Part shown: in pieces, positions 17,778 to 26,824 of the stretch
Layout: each line of letters starts with the position of its first letter
How positions within the stretch are numbered: position 1 is the first letter of the stretch
Source of the DNA: Enterococcus columbae DSM 7374 = ATCC 51263
GTDB lineage: Bacteria; Bacillota; Bacilli; Lactobacillales; Enterococcaceae
NCBI RefSeq assembly: GCF_000406925.1
Contig: NZ_KE136347.1
Coordinates: forward strand, 596,025-660,024
DNA length: 64,000 nucleotides
Reading direction: 5' to 3'
Notes under the pieces: model-generated
The model's input: only the letters and a program-made list of their open reading frames with translations
Told to the model about the DNA's origin: nothing
Databases searched by the model: none
Translations under genes and position numbers: made by a program

Positions 17778-18792
17778 TAGTGCCTCCCTTATTCTCTGCG
17801 TAATGCAATACTTTTTGAACTAACATACCATCGGAAAGTGTTGCATAAATACGATTATTCTTATTTTTCTCTGTTAAGATTTCTGAAATAAATCTATTAA
17901 TTTTTTCATTGCCACATATACAAGAATCTTGGGGCTTGATAGATTTTTCCGTAACCTTCCTCCATTCCCCATTCTTGAAAATTTTTATCTCATAATAATC
18001 ATAATCCTATCTAGGATTATCTAGATCTACACTAATCATATAGCAATGATTATCTGGCGATTTTAAAAATAAAATGATTTCTCGTTTTCTCTTGTGCCAC
18101 ATAAAGGAGCTTTGAAAAGTGCATATTATACTACTTTTGTCCAGTTCCATATTCATATTCAGTAATAATGTATCATCCTTAAGAGTTCCAATACCATTAA
18201 AATCACTAGATAATTTAATGGTATTCATTTGGTTGCTATTAAAATTCTTGACTTCACATAAATATATAACCAAATCTATTGAATGTGATATTTCTGAATA
18301 AACTCCCATGGTATCTCTATCATCACCTAAACGATTTTTTCCCCAAAATGTAATAGCTCTTATAGGTGTTAAATGTTTACTCACTATAAAATTTTTTATT
18401 TCTTGAATAGCACAACTGAATCGTTCAACGAAATTTATCGCTAAATGTTCATCTCCTAACACTGAAAGTAGTTCTGTAGCTTCCCATATTTTTTTTGTCA
18501 ATGGCTTTTCTACAATAAAAAAACTAAATTTAAAATAATCTTTTATAGCCATAATATTAGAATAATGATCCTTATCAATGGTTGAAATAATAAAGTAATC
18601 AACCCTTGTCATACCAGATTCAATAAATTTTTGTATGGAGGTAAACGTTCTTATATTTCCATTTAATTTTAAAGTTTTTGTAGCATTTGAATCAACTACT
18701 GCAATTACTTCAATATCTTCTCGTTCTTTTATTACGTCATAGAATCTTTGTCCTGACTTTCCAAACCCTATAATTACTGCTGTTTTAATCAT
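17752..18792 (-). pseudogene. Gfo/Idh/MocA oxidoreductase interrupted by an in-frame amber codon
   Basis: From the ATG at 18792 the protein shows the Rossmann motif VIIGFGKSGQRFYD, VIAVVDSN and the family Lys in IVEKPLTK. The frame meets TAG at 18007-18009 after DLDNPR, but then stays open for 84 more codons of plausible sequence (DYDYYEIKIFKNGEWRKV...) to TGA at 17752. Together this makes about 346 residues, the usual length. So it is one gene with a single nonsense codon, not a short protein. It may be a recent mutation, an assembly error or readthrough. The missing part completes the C-terminal beta domain, so loss of activity is likely. The family oxidises sugars or reduces imines. Confidence 0.7.
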
Positions 18793-19813
18793 CAGATACT
18801 CCATATTCTATTTTTTTTTGCATTTGATTCCAATAGTCTAAAGTTTCTTTTATTCCTTCATTAAATTTGACAATTGGCGTATATCCAAGAATTGCACGTG
18901 ATTTTTCAATAGAGGCCAAAGAATGTTTTATATCTCCCTCCCTAAAATCAACAACCTGATAACTACTGCATGTTCCTTGTTGACGTTTTATCTCACTAAA
19001 TAGTTCTCCTAGTGTAATAGACTCTCCACAACCTACATTAAATACCTCAGCTTTCAGACTATCTCCTTTTTGCAAAGCTAATATATTTGCGTATACAACA
19101 TTATCAACAAAAGTAAAATCTCTTGATATTCTTTCCGATCCATTAATTATAACATCCTCACTTTTTGTTATAAGTTTAATAAATTTTGGAATAACCGCAA
19201 CATAAGCCCCCTCTGATAATTGTCTCGGACCAAAAACATTAAAATATCGTAAACCTACTGACTTTAGTCCATAACAAACGTTATACATTTTTGCATATTG
19301 TTCCACAAATGATTTACTCTCAGCATAAGGAGATTGTGGTAATCCTATTTTATCCTCAACTTTAGGAAGTGTTTTATGATTACCATATACTGATGAAGAC
19401 GAAGCATAAACGATTAACTTTACACCGTTCTGTCTAGCAGCTTCAAATATATTTAACGAACCTGTTACATTTACATCATGATATAATAGAGGAGATAGGA
19501 GGCTTCTAGGAACATTACCAATTGCTGCTAAGTGTACTATCATATCTATTTCCTTACATATTTTTATGCAAGTTTGAAAGTCTCGAATATCTCCTTTAAT
19601 AAACTCGAAATTTTCCTTATGTAGATGTTTTTCAATATTAGAAAGTTTCCCAGTTATTAAATTATCTAGGCAAGTTACCCTACAGCCTAAATACATTAAA
19701 CTATCAATTATATGTGAACCAATAAATCCCGCACCTCCTGTCACCAAAATATGAGTATCCTTATTTATACTACAGTCTCCAATAGATAATATTTTGTTTC
19801 TCAAAATCATCAT
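18785..19813 (-). CDS. NAD-dependent sugar-nucleotide epimerase (UDP-GlcNAc 4-epimerase-like, extended SDR)
   Basis: About 342 residues from the ATG at 19813, with AAAGGGAG upstream. The NAD motif is VTGGAGFIGSHI, the catalytic residues are in SSSSVYG and the Tyr-x3-Lys of PYAESKSF, and SRDFTFVDNVVYA matches UDP-N-acetylglucosamine 4-epimerases of the WbpP type. It overlaps the dehydrogenase gene upstream and the oxidoreductase gene downstream. With those two it would convert UDP-N-acetylglucosamine to a modified uronic-acid sugar, a pathway assigned by family, not by proof. Confidence 0.87.
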   Translation of the reverse strand: MMILRNKILSIGDCSINKDTHILVTGGAGFIGSHIIDSLMYLGCRVTCLDNLITGKLSNIEKHLHKENFEFIKGDIRDFQTCIKICKEIDMIVHLAAIGNVPRSLLSPLLYHDVNVTGSLNIFEAARQNGVKLIVYASSSSVYGNHKTLPKVEDKIGLPQSPYAESKSFVEQYAKMYNVCYGLKSVGLRYFNVFGPRQLSEGAYVAVIPKFIKLITKSEDVIINGSERISRDFTFVDNVVYANILALQKGDSLKAEVFNVGCGESITLGELFSEIKRQQGTCSSYQVVDFREGDIKHSLASIEKSRAILGYTPIVKFNEGIKETLDYWNQMQKKIEYGVSDD

Positions 19814-21067
19814 TATCAAAAACTCCCTTTAAATCAAAAAGTATTTTTGGCGTCTTGTTTTCCCTAAACATTCTAATCAATGTGACTTTGTTATGGAATT
19901 CCTTATGTGGTACCGCAACTATCATAACATCCAAATTTTTTAATGCATTTTTCGTTAGTTTTAAATTATATTTATCTAATAATTCTTTCGAAGGACCCAA
20001 TGGATCATATATTTTGGGGAATATTCCAAAACTTCTAAAATTTTGTACCAAATCAATAATTTTAGAATTTCTTATATCAGAACAATTTTCTTTAAAGGTA
20101 ATACCTAGTATGCCTACATTTATTTTTTTATGTCTAACCCTAGTTCCAATATTTTTTTCACTATTTTATTACCAATGTAATTAGGATAATTATTATTTGT
20201 TTTTCTACTCACAAGCATTACCTCAGGTGAAATACCAATCTGTTGGGACTTGTGTATCATATAATACGGATCAACGCCGATACAGTGTCCACCAACAAAT
20301 CCAGGTTGAAAATCTAAAAAATTCCATTTAGTTTTTGCTGCACTTAAAACTTCCTTGATATCTATCTGAAGTTCATGACATATAATTGAAAATTCATTTA
20401 CAAGAGCGATATTTACATCTCTCTGCGTATTTTCGAGTATTTTTGCCGCCTCTGCGATTTTAATCGTTGGAGCACAATAAATTTTACTATCTAGAAAACT
20501 TGAATATACACATCGAATAATATCTAAATATTTTTTGCTTGAAGATGAAATTATTTTATCAATTTTATCTATTGGATGTTCTGCGTCGCCAGGGTTTACT
20601 CTTTCAGGAGAATAACCCACACCGAAATCATCATTGAGTTTCATTTTTGATGTTTTCTCTAAAATTGGAATACAAATTTCTTCAGTAACACCAGGATAGA
20701 CCGTAGATTCATAAATCACAACATCTCCTGGTAATAACACTTTCCCAACTGTTTCTGATGCACTCTCTAAAGGAGATAAGTCAGGTCTGTTAAAATTATC
20801 TATTGGTGTTGGAACAGCAATTATATAGATATTACATTCCTTTATATCACATAACTCTCTTGTAAATAAGATTTTTGAATTACAGATTTCAGTATCTTTA
20901 ATATCATCAATTGGTGATTTTCCAAGTAATAACTGATTGATTTTTTCATCATTAATATCATAGCCAACAGTACAAAAAAATCTATCTAGATGAAGTGCCA
21001 ACGGAAGCCCTACGTAACCTAAACCAATTACTCCTACCTTCAACTCATTATTGTTCAATTTGCTCAT
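19770..21067 (-). pseudogene. Nucleotide-sugar 6-dehydrogenase with one frameshift at an A7 tract
   Basis: The N-terminal part (ATG 21067, AAGGAG site) shows VGVIGLGYVGLPLA, VPTPID, YESTVYPGVTEE, the family's GYSPERVNPGD and the catalytic Cys in FVGGHCIGVDPYY, as in UDP-N-acetyl-mannosamine or -glucosamine dehydrogenases. It stops at 20120 after GLDIKK. One base away, the frame KKINVGILGITFKENCSDIRNS continues to 19770 with the family's C-terminal domain. The shift falls in a run of seven A on the coding strand, and one added A restores a 432-residue protein. It is the first enzyme gene of the operon. Confidence 0.8.
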
Positions 21068-21522
21068 TATTTGTTTCTCCTTGAATTGAGTATATAGATT
21101 AACTCTTAACTCCAATTAAAATATATGACGTTAATAAAATTGAAATTATCTTTAAAATAAATATTACATGAATATATATCAAATAATCCTTTGACACTGA
21201 AAAAATATATTTGAAATAAATACTTCCATAGTAAAATAGTTAGAAATGCCACTTAAAAATTGACACTCTGTGTATCCTGATATTTAAGTACATATAACAC
21301 ATTTCAAAAATTGGATAATAAATCTGTGACAAATAATATCGAGTATATTTATTTTTTAATATTGATTTTATTGTTGTTCCTATTGAACCAAGAGTTAAAT
21401 TGATTTGCGAGATTATCAATTACGAATTCAGAAAATTTTCAAACGAATATTAATAAAATTGACTATTATTCGAACAATAAGTTTTTAAATATTTTAAAGA
21501 CTTAAGCATACACCAAAGCATT
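21068..21522. other. 455-bp spacer between shp and the biosynthetic genes
   Basis: AT-rich, with no gene seen on either strand. No clear terminator with a T run was found on the minus strand, so read-through from the shp promoter into the dehydrogenase gene is possible. No second copy of the TTTCCCGTTTTCCC site is visible. Confidence 0.4.
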
Positions 21523-21594
21523 CTAACCACCAACAATGATAATAATATCCATAACCAACAATAAAACTGGTAAAATTTTTGACATTTTCCTCAT
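21523..21594 (-). CDS. shp: SHP-type short hydrophobic peptide pheromone precursor
   Basis: A 23-residue frame starts at the ATG at 21594, about 9 bases after GAAAGGAAG, and stops at TAG 21523. It begins MRKMSKILPV and ends VMDIIIIVGG. This is the layout of streptococcal SHP pheromones, and the last eight residues DIIIIVGG are the same as mature SHP3 of Streptococcus pyogenes as I recall it. Such precursors are exported, trimmed by Eep and re-imported by Opp/Ami to bind Rgg. It is divergent from the rgg gene and on the strand of the biosynthetic operon, so it is probably its first gene. Confidence 0.9.
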   Translation of the reverse strand: MRKMSKILPVLLLVMDIIIIVGG

Positions 21595-21673
21595 AATATC
21601 GGACTTCCTTTCGTTTTTTATTTATTGTATAATAAATAGAAACTAATTAATTATTTGTTGGGAAAACGGGAAA
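21595..21673 (-). promoter_or_regulatory. Divergent shp/rgg control region with Rgg-box-like site
   Basis: On the minus strand, TTTCCCGTTTTCCCAA (21658-21673) resembles the Rgg box of streptococcal shp promoters (TTTCCCACTTTC-like). A TATTATA -10 region lies about 30 bases closer to shp. The same bases form the purine-rich leader directly before the rgg ATG at 21674, so Rgg binding could also limit its own gene. Confidence 0.6.
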
Positions 21674-22525
21674 ATGAAATCAAAACTTGGAATTACACTT
21701 AGAAAAGTTCGTAAAGGAAAGCAAGTTAGTCTATGCTCTGTAGCAGATGAACATCTTTCCAAATCACAAATATCTCGTTTTGAACGTGGGGAATCAAAGA
21801 TATCTTGTATCCGACTTATCAATATTTTAGATAAATTACACATTACTTTGGATGAATTTCTTACTTTACACGATAATGACCACACCAATACTGGATCGTT
21901 TGTTAATTTGGTTCAATATATTCGTAAACAATACTCATTGCAAAATATAGAAAATATAGTATCTCTACTGTCTGATTCTTCAAAATACAACCTGAGCCCA
22001 TTTGAACAAACAATGGTAAAGTCTATTCTATGCACAATGGATTCAACTATTGTTCCATCAGATGAAGAATTACTTCAACTGACAGACTATCTTTTTAAAG
22101 TAGAAAAATGGGGTTACTATGAAATTATTCTATTAGGGAACTGTGTACGGACAATTAACTACAACACCTACTTTTTATTAACTAAAGAAATGTTAAGCAA
22201 TTACATTTACTCATCACTAAATAAAATCAATAAGCAGATTGTCACTCAACTCGCTATCAATTGTTTCATTCTTAGCATAGATAAGGAAGAGTTTGCTAAT
22301 TGCTCATATCTAATTGATGAGATAAAAGGATTGTTAGATAATGAATTAAACTTTTATGAAAAAACAGTCTTTCTCTATGCAATCGGTTACTATGAATTTA
22401 ATCATCAATTAAATAGTGGAATTGAGAAAATGAAACAAGCCATACAAGTACTTGATATTTTAGGAGAAGACAAGCTAAAATCGCACTATACCAATCATTT
22501 TGATAAACTAGTTAACAAAAAATAA
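21674..22525 (+). CDS. rgg: Rgg-family pheromone-responsive transcriptional regulator
   Basis: 283 residues. The N-terminal XRE helix-turn-helix ([23 protein letters not shown]) is followed by an all-helical TPR-like C-terminal domain (Rgg/GadR/MutR type) that binds short peptides. It is divergent from the shp gene with 79 bp between start codons. The regulator probably controls shp and the biosynthetic operon behind it, making the cluster density-dependent. The DIIIIVGG type of SHP is paired with Rgg2/Rgg3 proteins in streptococci; whether this Rgg activates or represses cannot be told. Confidence 0.92.
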   Translation: MKSKLGITLRKVRKGKQVSLCSVADEHLSKSQISRFERGESKISCIRLINILDKLHITLDEFLTLHDNDHTNTGSFVNLVQYIRKQYSLQNIENIVSLLSDSSKYNLSPFEQTMVKSILCTMDSTIVPSDEELLQLTDYLFKVEKWGYYEIILLGNCVRTINYNTYFLLTKEMLSNYIYSSLNKINKQIVTQLAINCFILSIDKEEFANCSYLIDEIKGLLDNELNFYEKTVFLYAIGYYEFNHQLNSGIEKMKQAIQVLDILGEDKLKSHYTNHFDKLVNKK

Positions 22526-23160
22526 ATGAAATGCCCATCTAACCTTTAACATTTTACCAATCAGGGGAGTCACGATAAAAAATCAACCACTCTGACAACT
22601 TTTCGACATATCATGGTATAGCATACTTTATTTTTATGTCCAATTTCAAAAGCAAATGAGAGTAGTTTTCAACAAAATTGAACGAAAAAGATACGTTCTT
22701 TCAATTGACTGACTTTTTGGACAGTTTCCTTCTTTCATTTATAAACAACGATAATATTTAAAATTTTCTATTTTGTTATCTTAAAATTCGCCCTTTTCTC
22801 TATTTCAATTTACCTAAATATTTTTTTACATGATAATACGTATACTGAGTAACAAAAATTTCTACTTTACTTATACATAAATATACATTTCAACTTTGGA
22901 TATTATTTTCTTACGAAAACTACTGCTTCAATAAATTCGCATTAATCACTCGCTACTATTTTCTTTTATTAAGGGAATCTATATAGTAAATTATTATAAA
23001 AAGGCTCACCCAAATATATCGTTGATATTAACATCATCAGTACAACAAAAACACCTGAAATAATTGATAAACTAATAGAGTATATATAGAATCAATAACA
23101 TTTTTCATAATTAATTAAGGTACATCAAGAATTAACTTGATGCACCAAGGCTTCTACCAA
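22526..23160. other. AT-rich stretch between rgg and a small peptide gene
   Basis: No gene, strong hairpin or repeat could be supported. A 30-codon minus-strand frame near 22660-22750 lacks a ribosome-binding site. Confidence 0.4.
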
Positions 23161-23250
23161 TTAAATATCACTTTTCACTTGTTTAATATAATGTCCAACT
23201 GAAATACAGACTGCTTTTTTAGCCTTCTTCTTTGTTGAAAATTTCAACAT
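23161..23250 (-). CDS. 29-residue cationic peptide gene with very strong ribosome-binding site
   Basis: ATG at 23250 follows GAGGAGG by eight bases; the frame ends at TAA 23161. The product starts MLKFSTKKKAKKA and contains VCISVGHYIK with a single Cys. A TATAGT -10 and a TTGTTT -35 lie about 55-85 bases upstream. It is too basic for an SHP. It could be a pheromone, a ribosomal precursor or an antimicrobial peptide. It lies convergent to rgg, 600 bp away. No family is recognised. Confidence 0.6.
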   Translation of the reverse strand: MLKFSTKKKAKKAVCISVGHYIKQVKSDI

Positions 23251-23473
23251 AAGAAATTCCTCCTCAACTTATTTCAAGTAAACTGTCGATAGTTAAACTA
23301 TACTTATCTATTTTGTTGTAAAACAAAACAATGCACTATTTGGCATAATTCTATATATTAATTGGTTAAACAAGACAAAATAATAGATATCCTACATTCA
23401 GATAACATATATATTATTAATAGAAAAGGAAATATACAATCACAAAAATATTGTGGACTTTAGATGGTAGAAA

Positions 23474-23523
23474 TAAAAACATATAGAATTGCCTGTAATT
23501 CAGATTATTCTATATGTTTTTTT
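23474..23523. terminator. Bidirectional rho-independent terminator
   Basis: AAAAACATATAGAAT pairs with ATTCTATATGTTTTTTT around a 19-nt loop, with A/T runs on both sides. It ends the remnant gene that follows and shields the small peptide gene. Confidence 0.8.
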
Positions 23524-23524
23524 A

Positions 23525-23929
23525 CTATTCTAATTTTATATTGGATTTTTTAATAAATTTCGAAGTTTCAATTGATTTATGCCCATACAGAAAATTTTCG
23601 CTTTTTAAGGTATAACCACTTTGGTTAATAATTCCATTCTCAGAAAGTATTCCCTGATGTGATAATAAAATATTCAAGTCATGTCAGAGATAAGAATATT
23701 TGAAAAATTTATCCATTTCCAATCCTGAATATGTGAGATAATTCTTACCTTTTTTATATTTATCAATATCTACGCATATTCCCCCTAAGTTCCTGAGATG
23801 CAATATCGGAATTATATTTATCTCTAATTTTATCATACAAATTCTATAATAAGATTCAATTATTTCTTCAGTAGAACAAATTAAACAAACAGCTTCTCCT
23901 AAAGTAATCGATTTAGCATTCATATCCAT
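23525..23929 (-). pseudogene. Unrecognised gene remnant with an in-frame opal stop
   Basis: A frame from 23929 stops at TGA 23684-23686, then stays open in the same frame for 52 more codons (HDLNILLSHQGILSENG...) to TAG at 23525, immediately before a terminator. Both halves look coding. No ribosome-binding site precedes the first ATG, and two stops lie a few codons upstream, so the 5' end is probably lost too. The product is not recognised. Confidence 0.45.
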
Positions 23930-24339
23930 AATTCTAATAATTTCTAAACCATGTAGTTATTAATTGATGGAGCGATACTAATATGGACATTAAATTATCA
24001 AAATTATCTGTACTCAGCTTTGTTTTATAATTGTATTTAAATCATTTTTATAATTAATATAAAAATTCTTGTCACCAATGCTATAAATAATAAGATTAAT
24101 CCTAGAAATTTTCTGTTGACTTAATATAGTTAGTCTTTCTAATTCTCGTTATAATGATTTTCTTTAATAAATTAGCTTGGATTTAAAAATTTTATAAATT
24201 GATAAACGTTTCTGGTACTATCATCTCCCACTTTTATAAAATAAACGTTATTATATATCTTTATTTACTTTTGTCAATTATATATTTTTATCTAAATATA
24301 TAAAAAATTACGTTAACCTATTCATAATTTGTACTACAT

Positions 24340-25080
24340 GAATAATCAAAACCTCCAGTGTGAACTGGAGGTTTGTTCTTCGGCTGAAAGCCTCTTTTAC
24401 CGGCCTAAGCCTAAAAGGCTCACTGAATCGGTTTCCCTCGCGCACCACATTTACTCTCAAATCCTAAAAGGATTTATACGTTCTTTTGATTTTTTTTTAC
24501 CTGCAAATGGATCATATTCTTCAAATAATGTTAGTTGATCTGCTACGTAATCATCTTGTAATTGATTACGAATATATTCTTCTATCTTCACCTTATTTCT
24601 CCCTACGGTATCCACGTAATAGCCTCGACACCAAAATTTTCTATTACCATAACGATATTTTAAATTTGCATGTCAATCGAATATCATCAAACTACTCTTT
24701 CACTTTAAATAGCCTATAAAACTTGATATACTAATTTTGGGCGGTATACTCACTAACATGTGAATATAATCTCTACATACATTGGCTTATATAATTTCTA
24801 CACCTTTTCTTTCACATAACTCTCTTAAAATTTCTCCTATACTTCTTTTATATTTACCATAAATAATTTGTCGTCTGTACTTCGGTGCAAACACAATATG
24901 ATACTTACATTTCCATGTTGTATGTGATAAACTTTGATTATCCTTTTTCATAAGGAACCCCTATTTGATTGATAGTTTGTGGTCGGGAAACCAAATCTAT
25001 TCTATCATTTTAGGAGGATTTTTTTACCACGCTAGAAGCTCTCTGGAACCACCCGCATAGCTGGTGGTTTTCAATGCATG
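24340..25080 (-). mobile_element. Decayed IS200/IS605-family element
   Basis: A tnpA-only element. One end holds the hairpin CCTCCAGTGTGAACTGGAGG (24352-24371), the other GAACCACCCGCATAGCTGGTGG (near 25048-25070), as in the subterminal hairpins of the family. As usual, there are no inverted terminal repeats. No tnpB is present. Confidence 0.75.
24457..24951 (-). pseudogene. IS200-type TnpA transposase with three in-frame stops
   Basis: The frame starts MKKDNQSLSHTTWKCKYHIVF and ends near PFAGKKKSK, full TnpA length. The HUH pair region reads YIHMLVSIPP, where the usual H-U-H has become H-M-L, and the Tyr region is intact. Three codons are stops, where relatives have Glu (EII-stop-AN), Gly (YLK-stop-KSSL) and Arg (MIFD-stop-HAN). 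These fit single changes GAA, GGA and CGA to TAA, TGA and TGA. The protein cannot be made. Confidence 0.85.
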
Positions 25081-25081
25081 C

Positions 25082-25133
25082 AAAAAAATAAGCTATATAA
25101 TTTTCAATATATATCAATTCTATAGCTTATTTT
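25082..25133 (-). terminator. Terminator of the abi gene
   Basis: AAAATAAGCTATA / TATAGCTTATTTT stem with T run on the minus strand, 43 bp after the Abi stop codon. Confidence 0.75.
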
Positions 25134-25175
25134 CTATATATATTTATAAAATATCACAATTTATATATCAATTTG

Positions 25176-26273
25176 TCAATTATCTATACGTAAAATCTTT
25201 TGCCAATCATTTGGAAAACCAATTCTATAAAGATCTGCGGAATATTCATCTATTCTACTTTCTAATTTATCCAAAAATACATTCCAATGAGCCTGCTCAA
25301 ATTCAGGGAGTGTCAAATAAAAATACTTAATTATTATCAATCCAGCGAAAAAAGTATGTCTCAATTTATCAAGCTGCTTAAAATCCAACCTCATTGTCTT
25401 AAGAAAATAATTTGTATGCTCTTTAAGAAAAGTTGGCGTAAAATTAAGTCTACAACCATAAAATCGAGAACAATGTGCTCCATAATTTCTCAAAATCTGA
25501 ATTGTTTTAAGCCATTCTATAATCCATTTGTCATCTACTCCATTAACACTTATCTCATTTATAAATTCTCTAACCCATTTTTTTCTAATTGATCTATCAA
25601 GGTATGTTACAAAAGTAGTAATATTTCCCATGGTAAGTTGCTCAACTAATACCCAGATAGGAATATTTCCGCCATATTTCTTTACATGATGTTTTATTAC
25701 GGAATCTTTGGTCTTTTTTGATTCTATAAACTCTGCAAATTGAGATAACATTTCAGGAACATCCTTCTTACATTCTTCTTTATAAATCTTCTTATCTAGA
25801 TATACTAATCCTCTCTTGAGTTCTGTTTGATGGTCAATTAAATCATAGTAATTAATAGATAAAAAATGGGCTAAAGAAGTTTTTACAGCTATCTCAATAG
25901 GGGGAATCAATCGATTTACAGATTCTCTCAAAAAAGCATCGAATCGATATAACTTAAATAATTGACTAAAGCTACTATTTTCTTTCACATATCTACAAAA
26001 AACAGATAACCTATAATAATTAATAGTTTTTAAAATCTTAGTAGCATCAATATATTCTTGTTCTGAAAAAGTAATTCCATGTTCCTTTAATCTAAAAATC
26101 ATTTCCTCTATAGATAAGGGTTCTTTTAATTCATTTACTTTTTCTTGTGTATTTTCGTCACATATAGGGAAACTGCTTCCCTCCACATATAATTTATCGT
26201 ATTCTGTAACATCATACGTTTGAAATGCTTTTTTTATTGTCTTGGAATGTACTCTTAATATTTTTTCATTCAT
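25176..26273 (-). CDS. abiF: AbiD/AbiF-family abortive-infection protein (Abi_2, HEPN-like)
   Basis: 365 residues. The conserved block HVKKYGGNIPIWVLVEQLTMGNITTF followed by QILRNYGAHCSRFYG is the Abi_2 signature. RNYGAH is the R-x4-H motif of HEPN ribonucleases. The usual RNxCAHHSRLYN reads RNYGAHCSRFYG here, so Cys and His have partly swapped places. Proteins of this family stop phage growth by cell arrest. The gene is alone, with its own promoter and a short RNA upstream. The abi genes here and at 8-10 kb are on the same strand but not linked. Confidence 0.88.
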   Translation of the reverse strand: MNEKILRVHSKTIKKAFQTYDVTEYDKLYVEGSSFPICDENTQEKVNELKEPLSIEEMIFRLKEHGITFSEQEYIDATKILKTINYYRLSVFCRYVKENSSFSQLFKLYRFDAFLRESVNRLIPPIEIAVKTSLAHFLSINYYDLIDHQTELKRGLVYLDKKIYKEECKKDVPEMLSQFAEFIESKKTKDSVIKHHVKKYGGNIPIWVLVEQLTMGNITTFVTYLDRSIRKKWVREFINEISVNGVDDKWIIEWLKTIQILRNYGAHCSRFYGCRLNFTPTFLKEHTNYFLKTMRLDFKQLDKLRHTFFAGLIIIKYFYLTLPEFEQAHWNVFLDKLESRIDEYSADLYRIGFPNDWQKILRIDN

Positions 26274-26288
26274 ATAAATTCACCTAAA

Positions 26289-26347
26289 AAATAAAAAAAT
26301 AGGCCTTACCTGGTACGCTTCTTTGCTAGGCGTGGTAAGACTCGCTT
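26289..26347 (-). ncRNA. Short structured RNA upstream of the AbiF gene (abiF-RNA-like)
   Basis: Downstream of a consensus promoter, the minus strand reads GAGTCTTACCACGCC...AAGAAGCGTACCAGGTAAGGCC, then seven T, A, six T. CTTACC pairs with GGTAAG and the inner ACGC with GCGT; GGCC/GCC could form an extra pairing. A conserved abiF RNA motif upstream of abiF genes in Firmicutes has been described, and this position and T-rich end fit it. I cannot run the covariance model. It may act as an antitoxin RNA or as an attenuator. Confidence 0.65.
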
Positions 26348-26353
26348 GATTGT

Positions 26354-26382
26354 ATTTTATCACTGTCTTCTACACCTGTCAA
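26354..26382 (-). promoter_or_regulatory. Consensus sigma-70 promoter for the RNA/abiF unit
   Basis: TTGACA (26377-26382), a 17-bp spacer and TAAAAT (26354-26359) on the minus strand. This is one of the best -35/-10 matches in the window. Transcription would start near 26347, at the 5' end of the structured RNA. Confidence 0.8.
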
Positions 26383-26549
26383 TACTTACAGACTTTCAAT
26401 TTAGATAGTATCGCAAAATTATGAGATTCCTGTTAATACTATTTTTATCCGGAATATACTATGCAGGTATACTACCTTCTTGTTTTTAAATCTTAAAATG
26501 GCTGCAACTAATTGATTCTATCTCTAAAATTCATAGCACGGATAACAAT

Positions 26550-26587
26550 AATATTCCGGCTAAATTAACCAATTCAGCCGGAACCAT
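26550..26587. repeat. Palindromic repeat, copy 2 of 3
   Basis: ATTCCGGCTAAATTAACC / AATTCAGCCGGAACCATA forms a TTCCGGCT...AGCCGGAA stem. It lies just after the small HTH gene stop, so it may be its terminator, though no long T run follows. Confidence 0.65.
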
Positions 26588-26599
26588 ACTTTTCTTATA

Positions 26600-26824
26600 C
26601 TATCTTCTTATCTCAAACTTTAAAATAGCCGCAATTAATTCCACTTCTATAGAACTTTTCATATATGAATCCAGTCTATACTCATTCGTTCCAGCTACTT
26701 TGCGGGTGCTGTAAGTATTTATTAACATGCTATACTGTTCAATAATTGTATCAATGGACTCTCTATCGCCTGTTATCGCTTCTTCAATAACTGATAACGG
26801 TAAATTCATTACATTATTTTTCAT
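26600..26824 (-). CDS. Small helix-turn-helix protein (Tn916 ORF8-like), copy A
   Basis: 74 residues, starting MKNNVMNLPLSVIEEAITGD and ending ELIAAILKFEIRR. It matches the conjugative-transposon-type HTH proteins coded after the sigma-like gene in Tn916-like elements. A near-identical copy lies at 33865-34089. Its ATG overlaps the stop of the sigma-like gene, so the two form one unit. Confidence 0.75.
   Translation of the reverse strand: MKNNVMNLPLSVIEEAITGDRESIDTIIEQYSMLINTYSTRKVAGTNEYRLDSYMKSSIEVELIAAILKFEIRR

Noticed and set aside
24329-24719. Plus-strand frames over the IS200 element
   Set aside because: They are antisense to the decayed TnpA gene and its end hairpin.
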